A stretch of DNA of 64,000 nucleotides from Roseateles_B sp041906185 (lineage in GTDB: Bacteria; Pseudomonadota; Gammaproteobacteria; Burkholderiales; Burkholderiaceae_C): positions 1-64,000 of the forward strand of contig JAYRJQ010000009.1 in NCBI GenBank assembly GCA_041906185.1, given 5' to 3'. The notes beneath the pieces were generated by a model. The model did not search any database. It was not told the DNA's origin and saw only the letters and a list, made by a program, of their open reading frames with translations. This document shows positions 53,601 through 62,183 of the stretch, piece after piece (the first letter of the stretch is position 1; each line of letters opens with the position of its first letter). Made by a program: the position numbers and the translations under genes.

Positions 53601-55294
53601 ACCTGGGCGCTGGTCAGCACCTTGAACTGATCCGACCCCAGCGCATTGAGGTCGTCGCTGGCCAGCCCCTTGATCTGGGCCGTGGTGAGGGAGGCCACCT
53701 GCGCCGTCGTCAGCGCGCCGATCTGGTCGGAGGACAGCGCCGCGAGCTGGTCGCTCGTCAGCGCCTTGAGGGTGCCGGTGCTGAGGGCCCGCAGGTCATC
53801 CGTCTCGAGCTTGGCGATCTGGTCGCTCGTGAAGCCCAGCACCTGGGCGCTGGTCAGGGCCGCTGCCTGCGCGGTGGTCATGGCCACGACCTCGTCGGAG
53901 GTCAGCGCGCCGATCTGGGCGGAGCTCATGCCGCGCAGGGCGGCGGTGTTGAGCGCCGCGAAGTCTTCCGTCTGCAGCGTCTTGATCTGGTCGGACGTCA
54001 TCGCGCCGACCTGGGCGCTGGTCAGGACCTTGAACTGGTCGGAGGACAGCGCATTGAGGTCATCGCTCGCCATGCCCTTGATCTGGGCCGTGGTGAGCGC
54101 CGCGACCTGGGTGGTGGTCAGGGCGCCGATCTGGTCGGAGCCCAGGGCGGCGATCTGGTCCGTGCCCAGGGCCTTGATGGCGGCGGTGTTGATCGCGCGC
54201 AGGTCATCAGTCTCCAATGCGGCGATCTGGTCGGAGCTGAGGCCCTTGATCTGGCTGCTCGTCAGCACGGCGGCCTGCGCGGTGCTGAGGGCGACGACGT
54301 CCTCGGTGTTGAGCGCGCCGAGCTGGCTGCTGGTGAGCGCCGCCGTCTGGGCCGTCGTCAGCTTGGCGATCTGGTCGGAGCTGAGCCCGTGGATCTGGTC
54401 CGTGCCCATGGCGCGCAGGGCGCTGGTGCTCAGCGCCCGCAGGTCATCGGACTCCATCTTCGCCAGCTGGTCGGTGGTGAAGCCCACCACCTGGCCGCTG
54501 GTGAGGGCTGCCACCTGGGCACTCGAGAGTGCCACGACCTCGTCCGAGGTCAGGGCCGCGATCTGTGCGGAGCTGAGGCCGCGGACCGCCGCGGAGCTCA
54601 GCGCGGCGAGGTCCTCGGTCTGCAGGGTCTTGATCTGGTCCGTACCGATCGCCGCCACCTGCGTCGAGGTCAGGACCTTGAACTGGTCGCTGGACAGCGC
54701 ATTGAGGTCGTCGCTGCCCATGCCCTTGATCTGGCCGGTGGTCAGGCTGCTCACCTGCGTGGTCGTCAGCGCGGCGATCTGGTCGGAGCCCAGGGACACG
54801 ATCTGGTCCGAGCTCATGGCGCGCAGCGCCGTGGTGGAGATCTGGCGCAGGTCGTCCGTCTGGATCAGCGCGATCTGGTCCGAGGTGAGGGCGACCACCT
54901 GCGCGGAGGTCAGCGCCTTGTACTGGTCGGTGGTCAGCGCCTGGAGGTCGTCGCTGCCGAGGCCCTTGATCTGACTGGTGGTCAGGGCGGCGACCTGCGT
55001 GGTGGTCAGCGCGCCGATCTGGTCCGAGTCCAGGGCGCCGAGCTTGGTGTCGTTCATCGCCCGCAGTGCCGCGGTGCTGAGCACGCGCAGGTCCGAGGTC
55101 TCGAAGCGCGCGATCTGGTCGCTGGCCAGCGAGTTGATGGCGAAGGTGCCCAGCGAGGCGACCTGCCGGGTGGTCAGGGCGATGATCTGGTCGCTGCTGA
55201 AGGCGGCCCAGTCCTCTGTCGTGAGCTTGGCGAGCGTCTGCGTGGACAGCGCCGCAATCTGGTCTGTCGACAGGGTGGAGATCAATGACGCCAT
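44660..55294 (-). CDS. Giant octapeptide-repeat protein with calcium-binding-like C-terminus (3544 aa)
   Basis: Residues ~1-3290 are about 400 tandem octapeptides of the form L-[ST]-[ST]-x-[QD]-[IVL]-x-x (for example LTTAQVAA, LSSDQIAA, LQTEDFAA). An 11-residue variant with NQFGG interrupts the register eight times. The last ~255 residues differ: PIVLDLDGNGVS, VRDLNGDGTINDGKELFG, MDSNHDGKLTSSD and WVDANHDGKTDGGEL are EF-hand/type III-like calcium loops, as in many type I-secreted surface proteins. No N-terminal signal peptide is present, which also fits type I secretion, but no exporter lies nearby. A very long adhesin or surface fibre is the best guess. The repeats resemble capped short helices more than RTX nonapeptides. 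Confidence 0.85.
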   Translation of the reverse strand: MASLISTLSTDQIAALSTQTLAKLTTEDWAAFSSDQIIALTTRQVASLGTFAINSLASDQIARFETSDLRVLSTAALRAMNDTKLGALDSDQIGALTTTQVAALTTSQIKGLGSDDLQALTTDQYKALTSAQVVALTSDQIALIQTDDLRQISTTALRAMSSDQIVSLGSDQIAALTTTQVSSLTTGQIKGMGSDDLNALSSDQFKVLTSTQVAAIGTDQIKTLQTEDLAALSSAAVRGLSSAQIAALTSDEVVALSSAQVAALTSGQVVGFTTDQLAKMESDDLRALSTSALRAMGTDQIHGLSSDQIAKLTTAQTAALTSSQLGALNTEDVVALSTAQAAVLTSSQIKGLSSDQIAALETDDLRAINTAAIKALGTDQIAALGSDQIGALTTTQVAALTTAQIKGMASDDLNALSSDQFKVLTSAQVGAMTSDQIKTLQTEDFAALNTAALRGMSSAQIGALTSDEVVAMTTAQAAALTSAQVLGFTSDQIAKLETDDLRALSTGTLKALTSDQLAALSSDQIGALTTAQVASLTTAQIKGLASDDLNALGSDQFKVLTSAQVGAMTSDQVKTLQTEDFAALNTAALRGMNSAQVGALTTDEIVAMTTAQAAALTSAQVTGLTSDQIAKLETDDLRAMNTGTIKALSSDQIAALSSDQIVALTSAQIAALTTVPGNQFGGFSTDEIKALTTAQAAALTSSQIKGLSTEQVAALETDDLRAISTAAIKALGTDQIAALGSDQIGALTTAQVAALTTAQIKGMGSDDLNALGSDQFKVLTSAQVGAMTSDQVKTLQTEDFAALSTAALRGMNSAQVGALTTDEIVAMTTAQAAALTSAQVAGLTSDQIAKLETDDLRALSTGAIRALSSDQVAALSSDQIVAMTSAQIAALATTPANQFGGLTTDEIKALTTAQAAALTSTQIKGFSSDQIAALETDDLRALNTATLRAMGTDQIAALGSDQIGALTTAQVASLTTAQIKGMGSDDLNALGSDQFKVLTSAQVGAMTSDQIKTLQTEDFAALNTTALRGMSSAQIGALTTDEVKALTTAQAAALTSAQVAGLTSDQIAKIETDDLRAMSTGAIRALSSDQIAALSSDQIVAMTSAQIAALTTVPGNQFGGLSTDEIKALTTAQAAALTSSQIKGLSSDQIAALETDDLRAISTGALRALGTDQIAALGSDQIGALTTAQVAALTSAQIKGMGSDDLNALSSDQFKVLTSTQVAALTSDQIKTLQTEDLAALNTSALRGLNSAQIGALTTDEIVALTTAQAAALTSGQVAGLTSDQIAKIETDDLRAISTGTIKALTSDQFAALSSDQIGALTTAQVAALTTAQIRAMASDDLNALGTDQFKVLTSNQVGALTSDQIKTLQTEDFASINTAALRGLNSAQLGALTTDEVVAMTTAQAAALTSAQVAGLTSDQIAKLETDDLRAMSTGAIRALSSDQIAALSSDQIVAMTSAQIAAMATTPGNQFGGLTTDEIKALTTAQAAALTSSQIRGFSTDQIAALETDDLRALNTATLRAMGTDQIAALGSDQIGALTTAQVVSLTTAQIKGMVSDDLNALGSDQFKVLTSAQVGAMTSDQIKTLQTEDFAALNTAALRGMNSAQLAALTTDEVVALTTAQAAALTSAQVAGLTSDQIAKLETDDLRAMSTGTIRALSSDQIAALSSDQIVALTSAQIAALATTPGNQFGGFSTDEIKALTTAQAAALTSSQVKGLSTDQVAALETDDLRALSTAAIKALGTDQIGALGSDQIGALTTAQVVALTSAQIKGMVSDDLNALSSDQFKVLTSNQVAAMTSDQVKTLQTEDLAAINTAALRGMSSAQLAALTTDEVVALTTAQAAALTTSQIGGLTSDQLVKLETDDLRAISTATIKALTSDQFAALSSDQIAALTTAQVTALTTSQLKALASDDLNALSSDQFKVLTSNQVAALTSDQVKTLQTEDFAAINTAALRGMNSAQIGALTTDEVKALTTAQAAALTSSQVAGLTSDQIAKLETDDLRAMSTGTIRALSSDQIAALSSDQIVAMTSAQIAALATAPGNQFGGFATDDIRALTTAQAAALTSSQVKGLGTDQIAALETDDLRALSTAAIKALGTDQIGALGSDQIGALTTAQVVALTSAQIKGMVSDDLNALGSDQFKVLTSNQVAALTSDQVKTLQTEDFAAINTAALRGMNSAQIGALTTDEVKALTTAQAAALTSSQVAGLTSDQIAKIETDDLRALSTGTIRALSSDQIAALSSDQIVALTSAQIAALATAPGNQFGGLTTDEVKALTTAQAAALTSSQIKGLSTDQIAALETDDLRAISSAAIRALGTDQIAALGSDQIGALTTAQVTALTTAQIKGMGSDDLNALVSDQIKVLTSAQIAAIGTDQIRTMTTDDFGNINTAALKGLTSAQLSALTSDQIIGLSTDQAASLTSAQIGGLTSDQLIKLETQDLRALSTSVIKAMTSDQLAQLTSDQLGALTTAQVTALTSAQLKSLASDDLNALGSDQFKVLTSNQVAALTSDQVKTLQTEDFAAINTAALRGMNSAQIGALTTDEIKALTTAQAAALTSSQVAGLTSDQIAKIETDDLRALSTGTIRALSSDQIAALTSDQIVQLTSAQIAALATTPGNQFGGFSTDEIKALTTAQAAALTSAQVKGFSSDQIAALETDDLRAISTGALRALGTDQIAALGSDQIAALTTAQVAALTSAQIKGMASDDLNALTSDQFAVLSSAQVSALTTDQIKTLQTEDFAALNTAALRSLSSAQIAALTTDEVVALSTAQAAALTSSQIVGFSSDQLAKMETSDLRAISTTALRAISTDVLGTLSSDQFAALTTAQVNALTNAQIKGLGTEDLVAFTTDQYAAMTSSQVAAIGTDQFAKLATDDLQAISSAGIRGLSSAQLGAMSTDQLVALTTAQYSGLTSSQIAGLHSDQIAALATDDLRALSTGALRAFTTDQFVSLTSDQVAALTVTQVAALTSAQINAMGSDDFNAMGTAQMAALTSVQVPGISAGMIAAMQTDDLRALNLFAVRALSSDQLNALTSDQVPSLSVLQVGALTTAQLSKWETADIQALGTDQVAALTAAQITSMTSDQIVTFSTDDIRAMSSAAFRALQSDDLQAFSSDQIDAFTTAQIALLTSAQVRGIDSADMAAFSSDDIKLLSTSALHALSTEQFSALGTEHIAALSTAQVLSLTTDQIGTFSSDDINALSTTQIAAFSSAQIHALTTDQFSHFASDDIKALTTSQIAGLTTEQVHSLSTEQVLGLESEDIAKLNMTQFNALTTEAIHAMTGSQLDALWLTSPIVLDLDGNGVSTTAAAQGVTFDLNGTGNAQKWGWVGGNDGLLVRDLNGDGTINDGKELFGSGTVMADGSRAVNGYQAMSAMDSNHDGKLTSSDAEFGQLKIWVDANHDGKTDGGELKSLADLGITSLDLHAQTGTAVNNGNLVGLVSGYTTSDGKTHDMADVWFAKDTGSASATSGSTDSHADGHAAQTEQGKAGAEHKLSLGDVLAGPAGHVLGDGVTQPGAHHALQHHLVPLRKAPGDDDELNRIVPLI
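47432..53260 (-). repeat. Nested DNA super-repeats inside the giant gene
   Basis: Eight copies of the NQFGG-coding motif start at 47432, 48497, 49154, 50219, 50876, 51941, 52598 and 53255. The spacings are 1065, 657, 1065, 657, 1065, 657 and 657 bp. 1065 equals 657 plus 408, and 408 bp is exactly 17 octapeptides. The array therefore alternates a 219-residue module with a 219+136-residue module, giving a 1722-bp unit. This shows growth by duplication of whole blocks. Confidence 0.85.
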
Positions 55295-55718
55295 GGTGTG
55301 CTCACTCGGTTATTGCTGGACGCCCGTCCCGGGGGGAGCGGGAGCTGCGGCAGCGCTGCAGCGCCGCCTGACCCATCAATTTCAATCAATGCAATGCGCG
55401 GGACATTTCCCGCTTCCGTCGGATTTCGGCGCCCCTTGCTCAAACTTGAGCGCCAACGCGCCCCCGACCTCGAGGGTGGGGACGCGGGGCGGGGCGTCGT
55501 GACGGTGTTCACTCAATTCGACCTTGACCGGGCGGTGGAGGGCCCGGACGCAGCTTCAGTTGTTCGTCCGGCGATGCTAGGACCGGGGCGGGGAAGGCAA
55601 AGCCAGCAAAAGCTGTTGCAATACTTGCCTGTTCCCGCCATGCAGGGCGCCGCGCCCGGCTCCAATGGCGGGGACGACGGGGCCAGGCCAGCGCCTGGAC
55701 CACTCCATTTATGGCGCC
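55295..55718. promoter_or_regulatory. Divergent intergenic region with two small palindromes
   Basis: About 420 bp lie between the giant repeat gene (minus) and the glycosyltransferase (plus), so both promoters must be here. Two inverted repeats are visible: GCGGGA/TCCCGC with a CATT loop at 55398-55413, and GCTCAA/TTGAGC at 55438-55451. I cannot assign promoters with confidence. Confidence 0.4.
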
Positions 55719-56678
55719 ATGCAGATCACGACACTCATCCCGGCCTACAAGACCAAGTACCTGGCGGAACTGCTGACGGGGCTGCTGACGCAGACACGCC
55801 CCAGCGAGCGGGTGATCGTGTCGGATGACAGCCCGGACGGCAGCTTCGGTGCGCTGCTGCGGGAGGGGCCCCTGGCAAGGTTTGCATCCCGGCTGCCGCT
55901 CGAGATCCATGCCGGGCCGCGCGCGGGGGCCTACGAGAACTTCAAGCACCTGGTGAAGCTCTGGGGAGGCCAGACCGAGCTTGTTCATATTCACCTGGAT
56001 GACGACGTCATCTACCCCGACTTCTATGCCCAGCACCGCTTGGCGCATGCCACCGGAGACTCCATCTCCTGCAGCGTCAGCGCGCGCTGGACGGCCAACG
56101 AAAAGGGGCAACCCATCGAGGGCATGCCCATCCCGGATGGCATCTTCCACGCCCAGGCCCGGATGATGTCGGTCGGACCCATGGCGCTGATCTCCAGTAC
56201 CGTGCCTTATTGCCAGAATTGGCTGGGAGAATTCTCGAACTGCGTGTTCCGGGCCGAGCATGCCGGCCTGCTGTCGGACACGCAGTTCGGTGGCGTGTCC
56301 TACGCCGGGCTGTGGGATCTGGGCTTCTTCATCGCGGCCAGCCTGCGCCAGCCGCTGGCCTACATCCAGGACCGGCTGGGCTATTTCCGGGCCGGTGGTG
56401 AGGGCCATTCGGCCCAGGTCAACGGCAAGCACATGAAGGCGGCGCACCTGGGTAATGCCGCCCTGGGCGTGGGCCTGGAACGCCTGGGGCGCATGAACGA
56501 GGCGCAGGCGCGGCTCTGCTACGACGGCATCGCGTCCGCGCTGGCGGCCCGCTACGGTGGCCAGGAGGATATGCAACCGTTTGCCGCCCTTCTGGCGCGC
56601 ATGGCTCGCGGTGATGCTGACGCCCGCGACGCCTTCGTGGACGCCTGGCAGGCCTTCCTGACCCTGCACGGATTCTGA
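55719..56678 (+). CDS. Family 2 glycosyltransferase
   Basis: A 319-aa GT-A-fold enzyme. The N-terminus is ITTLIPAYKTKYLAELL with VIVSDDSPDGS, typical of GT2, and the metal-binding DxD equivalent is HLDDDVIYPDF. It transfers a sugar from a nucleotide-sugar to an unknown acceptor. I used the ATG before QITTLIPAYK at 55719; the open frame starts at 55665. The next gene begins two bases after the stop, so it forms an operon with the acyltransferase. It might decorate the neighbouring giant surface protein or a polysaccharide; that is inference from position only. Confidence 0.85.
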   Translation: MQITTLIPAYKTKYLAELLTGLLTQTRPSERVIVSDDSPDGSFGALLREGPLARFASRLPLEIHAGPRAGAYENFKHLVKLWGGQTELVHIHLDDDVIYPDFYAQHRLAHATGDSISCSVSARWTANEKGQPIEGMPIPDGIFHAQARMMSVGPMALISSTVPYCQNWLGEFSNCVFRAEHAGLLSDTQFGGVSYAGLWDLGFFIAASLRQPLAYIQDRLGYFRAGGEGHSAQVNGKHMKAAHLGNAALGVGLERLGRMNEAQARLCYDGIASALAARYGGQEDMQPFAALLARMARGDADARDAFVDAWQAFLTLHGF

Positions 56679-56679
56679 G

Positions 56680-57324
56680 ATGAGCCTCCTGCAACGCCTC
56701 GAACGCTGGCGCGGGATGATCAGCCGCCTGCCGGCCCTGGAGCTGGAGGGCGCCGTCCGGGCGCTGCTGGTCCACTTCTTCTTCCACACGTCGGACAAGC
56801 AGCGGGTGGAACTGGTAGGCGAGGGGCCCCGCACGATCAATGTGCTGACGCCGACGGTCTTCAAGGGCGCGGGCGCCTTCCGGCTCAGCAACCGGGCCGT
56901 GTTCGGCGTGCCGCGCTCGCCGGGCAGTCTGTCGTGCAGCTACTTCGAGGCGCGCACGCCGGAGTCGCTGATCGAGATCGGCCCGGGCACGGTCTTCAAC
57001 AACCGCTGCGTGCTGATCTCGGAGGGCGCCTTCATCCGCTTCGGGGCGGACTGCCTCGTGGGGCAGGAGCTGCAGATCTTCGACAGCCATCTGCATGACC
57101 TGCGTCTGGCGCACCGCCGCTCGCCGGATCCGGCACCGCGTGGGGTGGAGATCGGTAACCAGGTCTTCATCGGAGCGCGGGTGACGATGCTCAAGGGCGT
57201 CCGGATCGGCGACGGCTGCATCATCGCGGCCGGCGCCGTGCTGACGCCGGGCTTCGAGGCACCGCCGATGACGATGGTGGGCGGCAATCCGGCACGGGTG
57301 CTGGGGCCGGTGCCGCAGGACTGA
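56680..57324 (+). CDS. Left-handed beta-helix (hexapeptide) acyltransferase
   Basis: A 214-aa protein with hexapeptide repeats in the C-terminal half (IEIGPGTVFNNRCVLISEG; VEIGNQVFIGARVTMLKGVRIGDGCIIAAGAVLT). The ending MTMVGGNPARVLG is typical of WbbJ/NodL-type O-acetyltransferases. The conserved His for acyl transfer is probably in IFDSHLHDL. It follows the glycosyltransferase without a gap and is likely to modify the same glycan. The acceptor is unknown. Confidence 0.85.
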   Translation: MSLLQRLERWRGMISRLPALELEGAVRALLVHFFFHTSDKQRVELVGEGPRTINVLTPTVFKGAGAFRLSNRAVFGVPRSPGSLSCSYFEARTPESLIEIGPGTVFNNRCVLISEGAFIRFGADCLVGQELQIFDSHLHDLRLAHRRSPDPAPRGVEIGNQVFIGARVTMLKGVRIGDGCIIAAGAVLTPGFEAPPMTMVGGNPARVLGPVPQD

Positions 57325-57344
57325 GCCGGTCGACCGGCCATGCG

Positions 57345-57369
57345 AAAGGGCGCTCGAGGCGCCCTTTTT
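57345..57369. terminator. Rho-independent terminator between convergent genes
   Basis: AAAGGGCGC/GCGCCCTTT with a short TCGAG loop, followed by TTTTTG on the plus strand. It ends the glycosyltransferase-acyltransferase operon about 20 bp after the stop. The symmetric A/T flanks suggest that it may also serve the convergent methyltransferase gene. Confidence 0.8.
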
Positions 57370-57394
57370 GCTGCGTGTTGAGGCGTGAAGCTGC

Positions 57395-58357
57395 TCAGGA
57401 TTCGTCGTTGAGGCGCAGCAGGTAGGTGTCTTGGGCCCGGCTGGCGCGCACGACGCGGCGGCCGTGTTCGTTGACGGCCAGGTAGAGATCGATCGAGCCC
57501 TTCTGCGCGACCTGCGCCTGCAGGGCCTCGGGCACGTCGTAGCCGATGGTCGAGGCGGGCTGGTCGGCGCCATGCTTCTGGGGCGACAGGCCGGTGTACT
57601 CCCAGCTGCCGAGCATCGAGCGGCGGGCCCAGCTGTCGTCCGCGGGCAGGGCGGTGCCGCGGTCCACGGCACGGCAGACGATGGAGATGAAGCCGCATTC
57701 CTTGCCGGGCACGTACAGCGCAGCGTCGGAGGGGTGGCGGCTGTAGAGGCAGTCGATGGGCGCGAAGTTGAAGTAGCGCAGCATGTACTCCAGCAGCGGG
57801 ATCGACGGGTACCAGAAGGTGTTGGGCTCGGTCTGGAGCTTGCCGGCGGTGTTGAAGTGCATGACGTCGGACTGCTCGTTCACGACGTTGGTCGAGAGCA
57901 TGAACAGGCCGTTCTTCTTGACCAGCGGGCGGGCGCAGGCCAGCGTGTGCATGGGCGAGAAGACGTGGTAGAGCACGCCGGAGAGGTTGACGTAGTCGAA
58001 GGTGCCTTCGTTGGCGAGCTTCTGGTGCAGGTCGTACATCAGCCCGACTTCGCGGAAGTCCCAGTCGGCCTTGTAGGCCTTCTTGAGCCATTCCATCTTC
58101 TGGGCGCAGTGCGGCACGGCGTCGGTGGCGAGGACGCGGCGGGCGCCCTTGCGGTTCATCAGGACGGGGATGACGCCTTCCATGCTGCCGAGGTCGAGGC
58201 AGTCCTGGCCCTGGAGGTGGGCCTGGCGCATGAGCATGCGCGGCATGTAGGGGAAGTCGGGCGGATAGGTGCCCTGGGCGACGAGGCCGGGGGAGAGCTC
58301 GACGGTGTAGTACCACCATTCCTTGGCGGCCTGGGCCAGTTCTTCGTTGCTGAGCAT
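57395..58357 (-). CDS. Class I SAM-dependent methyltransferase (CmoB/DUF1698-like)
   Basis: A 320-aa protein. The SAM-binding glycine loop is CLDLGSMEGVIPVLM, the acidic residue at the end of strand 2 is VLATDAVPH, and motif IV is DYVNLSGVLYHVFSP, the arrangement seen in DUF1698/CmoB-like enzymes. The ATG at 58357 is preceded by AGGAG; the frame is open upstream to 58687 without family similarity. The substrate is unknown. It runs convergent to the glycosyltransferase operon, so the shared-glycan idea does not rest on transcription. Confidence 0.8.
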   Translation of the reverse strand: MLSNEELAQAAKEWWYYTVELSPGLVAQGTYPPDFPYMPRMLMRQAHLQGQDCLDLGSMEGVIPVLMNRKGARRVLATDAVPHCAQKMEWLKKAYKADWDFREVGLMYDLHQKLANEGTFDYVNLSGVLYHVFSPMHTLACARPLVKKNGLFMLSTNVVNEQSDVMHFNTAGKLQTEPNTFWYPSIPLLEYMLRYFNFAPIDCLYSRHPSDAALYVPGKECGFISIVCRAVDRGTALPADDSWARRSMLGSWEYTGLSPQKHGADQPASTIGYDVPEALQAQVAQKGSIDLYLAVNEHGRRVVRASRAQDTYLLRLNDES

Positions 58358-58555
58358 GAGGAGGGGCTCCTGTCCGTGGACGACGTGGCAGCGGCGCCTG
58401 CGGGCGGGGCTGCATACCGGGAGTCTGCCTGGGGTGGCGGGGGCTGATCGGGGCAGGACAGGGGCGGGGAAGGGGTATTTCCAGCGTTTGGGGAGCGGCA
58501 TGCCTTGAGCGGCGCGCCGCCTGGCTGGGGGCGGGCACGATGGCTCCATGCCAGG

Positions 58556-58641
58556 GCCAGGGGCCCTGGCCTTCGCCAGGCACAAACAGTCCACCGGACT
58601 GTTTGTGTCCGGGCTCAGTCCCCCGGACCGCTGCGCGGTCC
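58556..58641. repeat. Cluster of three perfect hairpins in the intergenic gap
   Basis: Within the ~400-bp gap between the methyltransferase and the GntR gene lie three perfect inverted repeats. They are GCCAGGG-G-CCCTGGC (58556-58570), a 12-bp stem CACAAACAGTCC/GGACTGTTTGTG with a 3-nt loop (58581-58607), and GGACCGC-TGC-GCGGTCC (58625-58641). They resemble repetitive extragenic palindromes or a bidirectional termination region. No gene is seen in the gap. Confidence 0.7.
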
Positions 58642-58756
58642 TCCTCCTTTTACCTGCGCAATCCCCTGCCCCCGCATCCCGGCTCATGCACCGAGGGGGG
58701 AGCCGAGAGCTCGTTGCGCGAAACGCTGGAAAGGGACGGTGGGTAGGGCGTATGAG

Positions 58757-59407
58757 TCAGGCCGCCTGCGGCGCCGCCGCGTTCAGCCCGTTCTCGAAAT
58801 GCAGCCGCATGCGCTGCGCCACCTGCTCCGGGCGGCGTTCGGCGAGGGCCTGCATCAGGTCCCGGTGCTCCTGCAGAGATTCGGCCAGGCGGCCCTGCTT
58901 GAAGAGGGAGTGGTGGCGATTGAGCTTCATCACGCGGCGCAGGTCGGTCACGATCTGCTGGCGCCAGCGGTTGCCTTCCAGCTCCAGCAGGCGCAAGTGG
59001 AAGGCCTCGTTGAGGGCGAAGAAGCGCTCGCGCTCGCCGATGGCGGCCTCCAGCTGCGCATGCAGGGCCTGCAGCTCGGCCAGCTCGGCCGCGCTGGCCC
59101 GCTCGGACACGCGGGCGGCGGCATCGCTCTCCAGCAGCGCCAGCAGCTGGTAGGCCTCGCGCACGTCACGCTCGGACATCTCGGTCACATAGGCGCCACG
59201 GCGCGGGCGCATGGTCACCAGGCCTTCGACGGCCAGCACCTTCAGCGCCTCGCGCATGGGCGTGCGGCTGATGCCCAGCTCGCCGCAGAGCTTGAGCTCG
59301 TCGATCCAGCTGCCCGGCTCCAGCAGGCGGCCGAAGATGCGCTGGCGCAGCTGCTCAGCCACTTCTTCGTAAAGCGGGCGCTGGGCAAACGGGGTGGAAG
59401 CCGGCAT
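58757..59407 (-). CDS. GntR family regulator with FCD domain
   Basis: A 216-aa regulator. The N-terminal winged helix contains QRPLYEEVAEQLRQRI and the recognition helix region GISRTPMREALKVLAVEGLV. The C-terminal helical FCD ligand-binding domain carries the metal-binding pattern (ALNEAFHLRLLEL; LQEHRDLMQAL). The start is the ATG before PASTPFAQRP at 59407. It is divergent from methylmalonyl-CoA mutase, and a perfect palindrome lies between the two genes. It probably controls the propionyl-CoA/methylmalonyl-CoA genes in response to a pathway acid or CoA ester. Confidence 0.88.
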   Translation of the reverse strand: MPASTPFAQRPLYEEVAEQLRQRIFGRLLEPGSWIDELKLCGELGISRTPMREALKVLAVEGLVTMRPRRGAYVTEMSERDVREAYQLLALLESDAAARVSERASAAELAELQALHAQLEAAIGERERFFALNEAFHLRLLELEGNRWRQQIVTDLRRVMKLNRHHSLFKQGRLAESLQEHRDLMQALAERRPEQVAQRMRLHFENGLNAAAPQAA

Positions 59408-59495
59408 GGTGGCAGTGCGGGTGAGGTCAGGGGGGCGCCAGGGCGCTGTCAGCATCCAGACGATGCCGTTGCTGTCAGAGTGTAGTCAAATTTGA

Positions 59496-59511
59496 ATTCA
59501 TAATTATGAAT
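59496..59511. promoter_or_regulatory. 16-bp AT-rich palindrome, probable GntR operator
   Basis: ATTCATAATTATGAAT is a perfect palindrome in otherwise GC-rich DNA, 40 bp before the mutase start codon and about 90 bp from the GntR start. Its size and position suit a FadR-type GntR dimer overlapping the mutase promoter. Confidence 0.65.
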
Positions 59512-59550
59512 AACGAAGGCGATATGATGCGAGGCCTTCAGGAGTCGTCA

Positions 59551-61733
<2,183 letters not shown>

Positions 61734-61734
<1 letters not shown>

Positions 61735-62183
61735 TGGACCTGTGCCTGGTCCCGGTGCTGGCCGAGGACTTCGAGCCGCTGCTGGACCTGCGCATCGCCG
61801 CCATGCGTGAGAGCCTGGAGCGTGCCGGGATCTTCGATCCGGCGCGTGCGCGGGCCCGTTTCCAGGGGCAGTTCGATCCGGCCTGCTCCTGGCACATCAC
61901 GCAGGGCGAGGCCCGAGCCGGCCTGCTGACCTTGAAGCCGGCGGACGGGGCGCTGCGCATCGAGCATCTCTACATTCACCCCCGTCATCAGAACCAGGGC
62001 GTGGGCGCCTGGGCGCTTGCGCAGAGCAAGGCCCGCGCCCGGGAGCTGGGGCTGGACCTGACGCTGGCGGCGCTCCGGGCCAGCGAGGCCAACCGCTTCT
62101 ACCAGCGCCACGGATTCCTGCCCGTCAGCGATAGCGAGCTGGACATCGAGTACCGCTGGTCCTGGCACGGGGAGGGCGCATGA
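61734..62183 (+). CDS. GNAT family N-acetyltransferase
   Basis: A 149-aa acetyltransferase. The acetyl-CoA binding motif HLYIHPRHQNQGVGAWAL (Q/R-x-x-G-x-G/A) and the C-terminal ANRFYQRHGF motif are clear. The ATG at 61734 overlaps the mutase TGA, and its stop overlaps the meaB start as ATGA, so it is embedded in the mcm-meaB operon. The substrate is unknown; its position suggests a house-keeping or regulatory acylation role in this pathway, but that is inference. Confidence 0.85.

Noticed and set aside
44522..55288. Plus-strand 3588-codon ORF
   Set aside because: It is the exact mirror of the octapeptide-repeat gene, is low-complexity with no domain, and has no ribosome-binding site to favour it; the minus strand has a coherent repeat, a calcium-loop domain and a terminator.
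59506..59550. Upstream ATG starts for methylmalonyl-CoA mutase
   Set aside because: The first ATG lies inside the operator-like palindrome, and neither upstream ATG has a good Shine-Dalgarno sequence; the ATG at 59551 has AGGAG at proper spacing.
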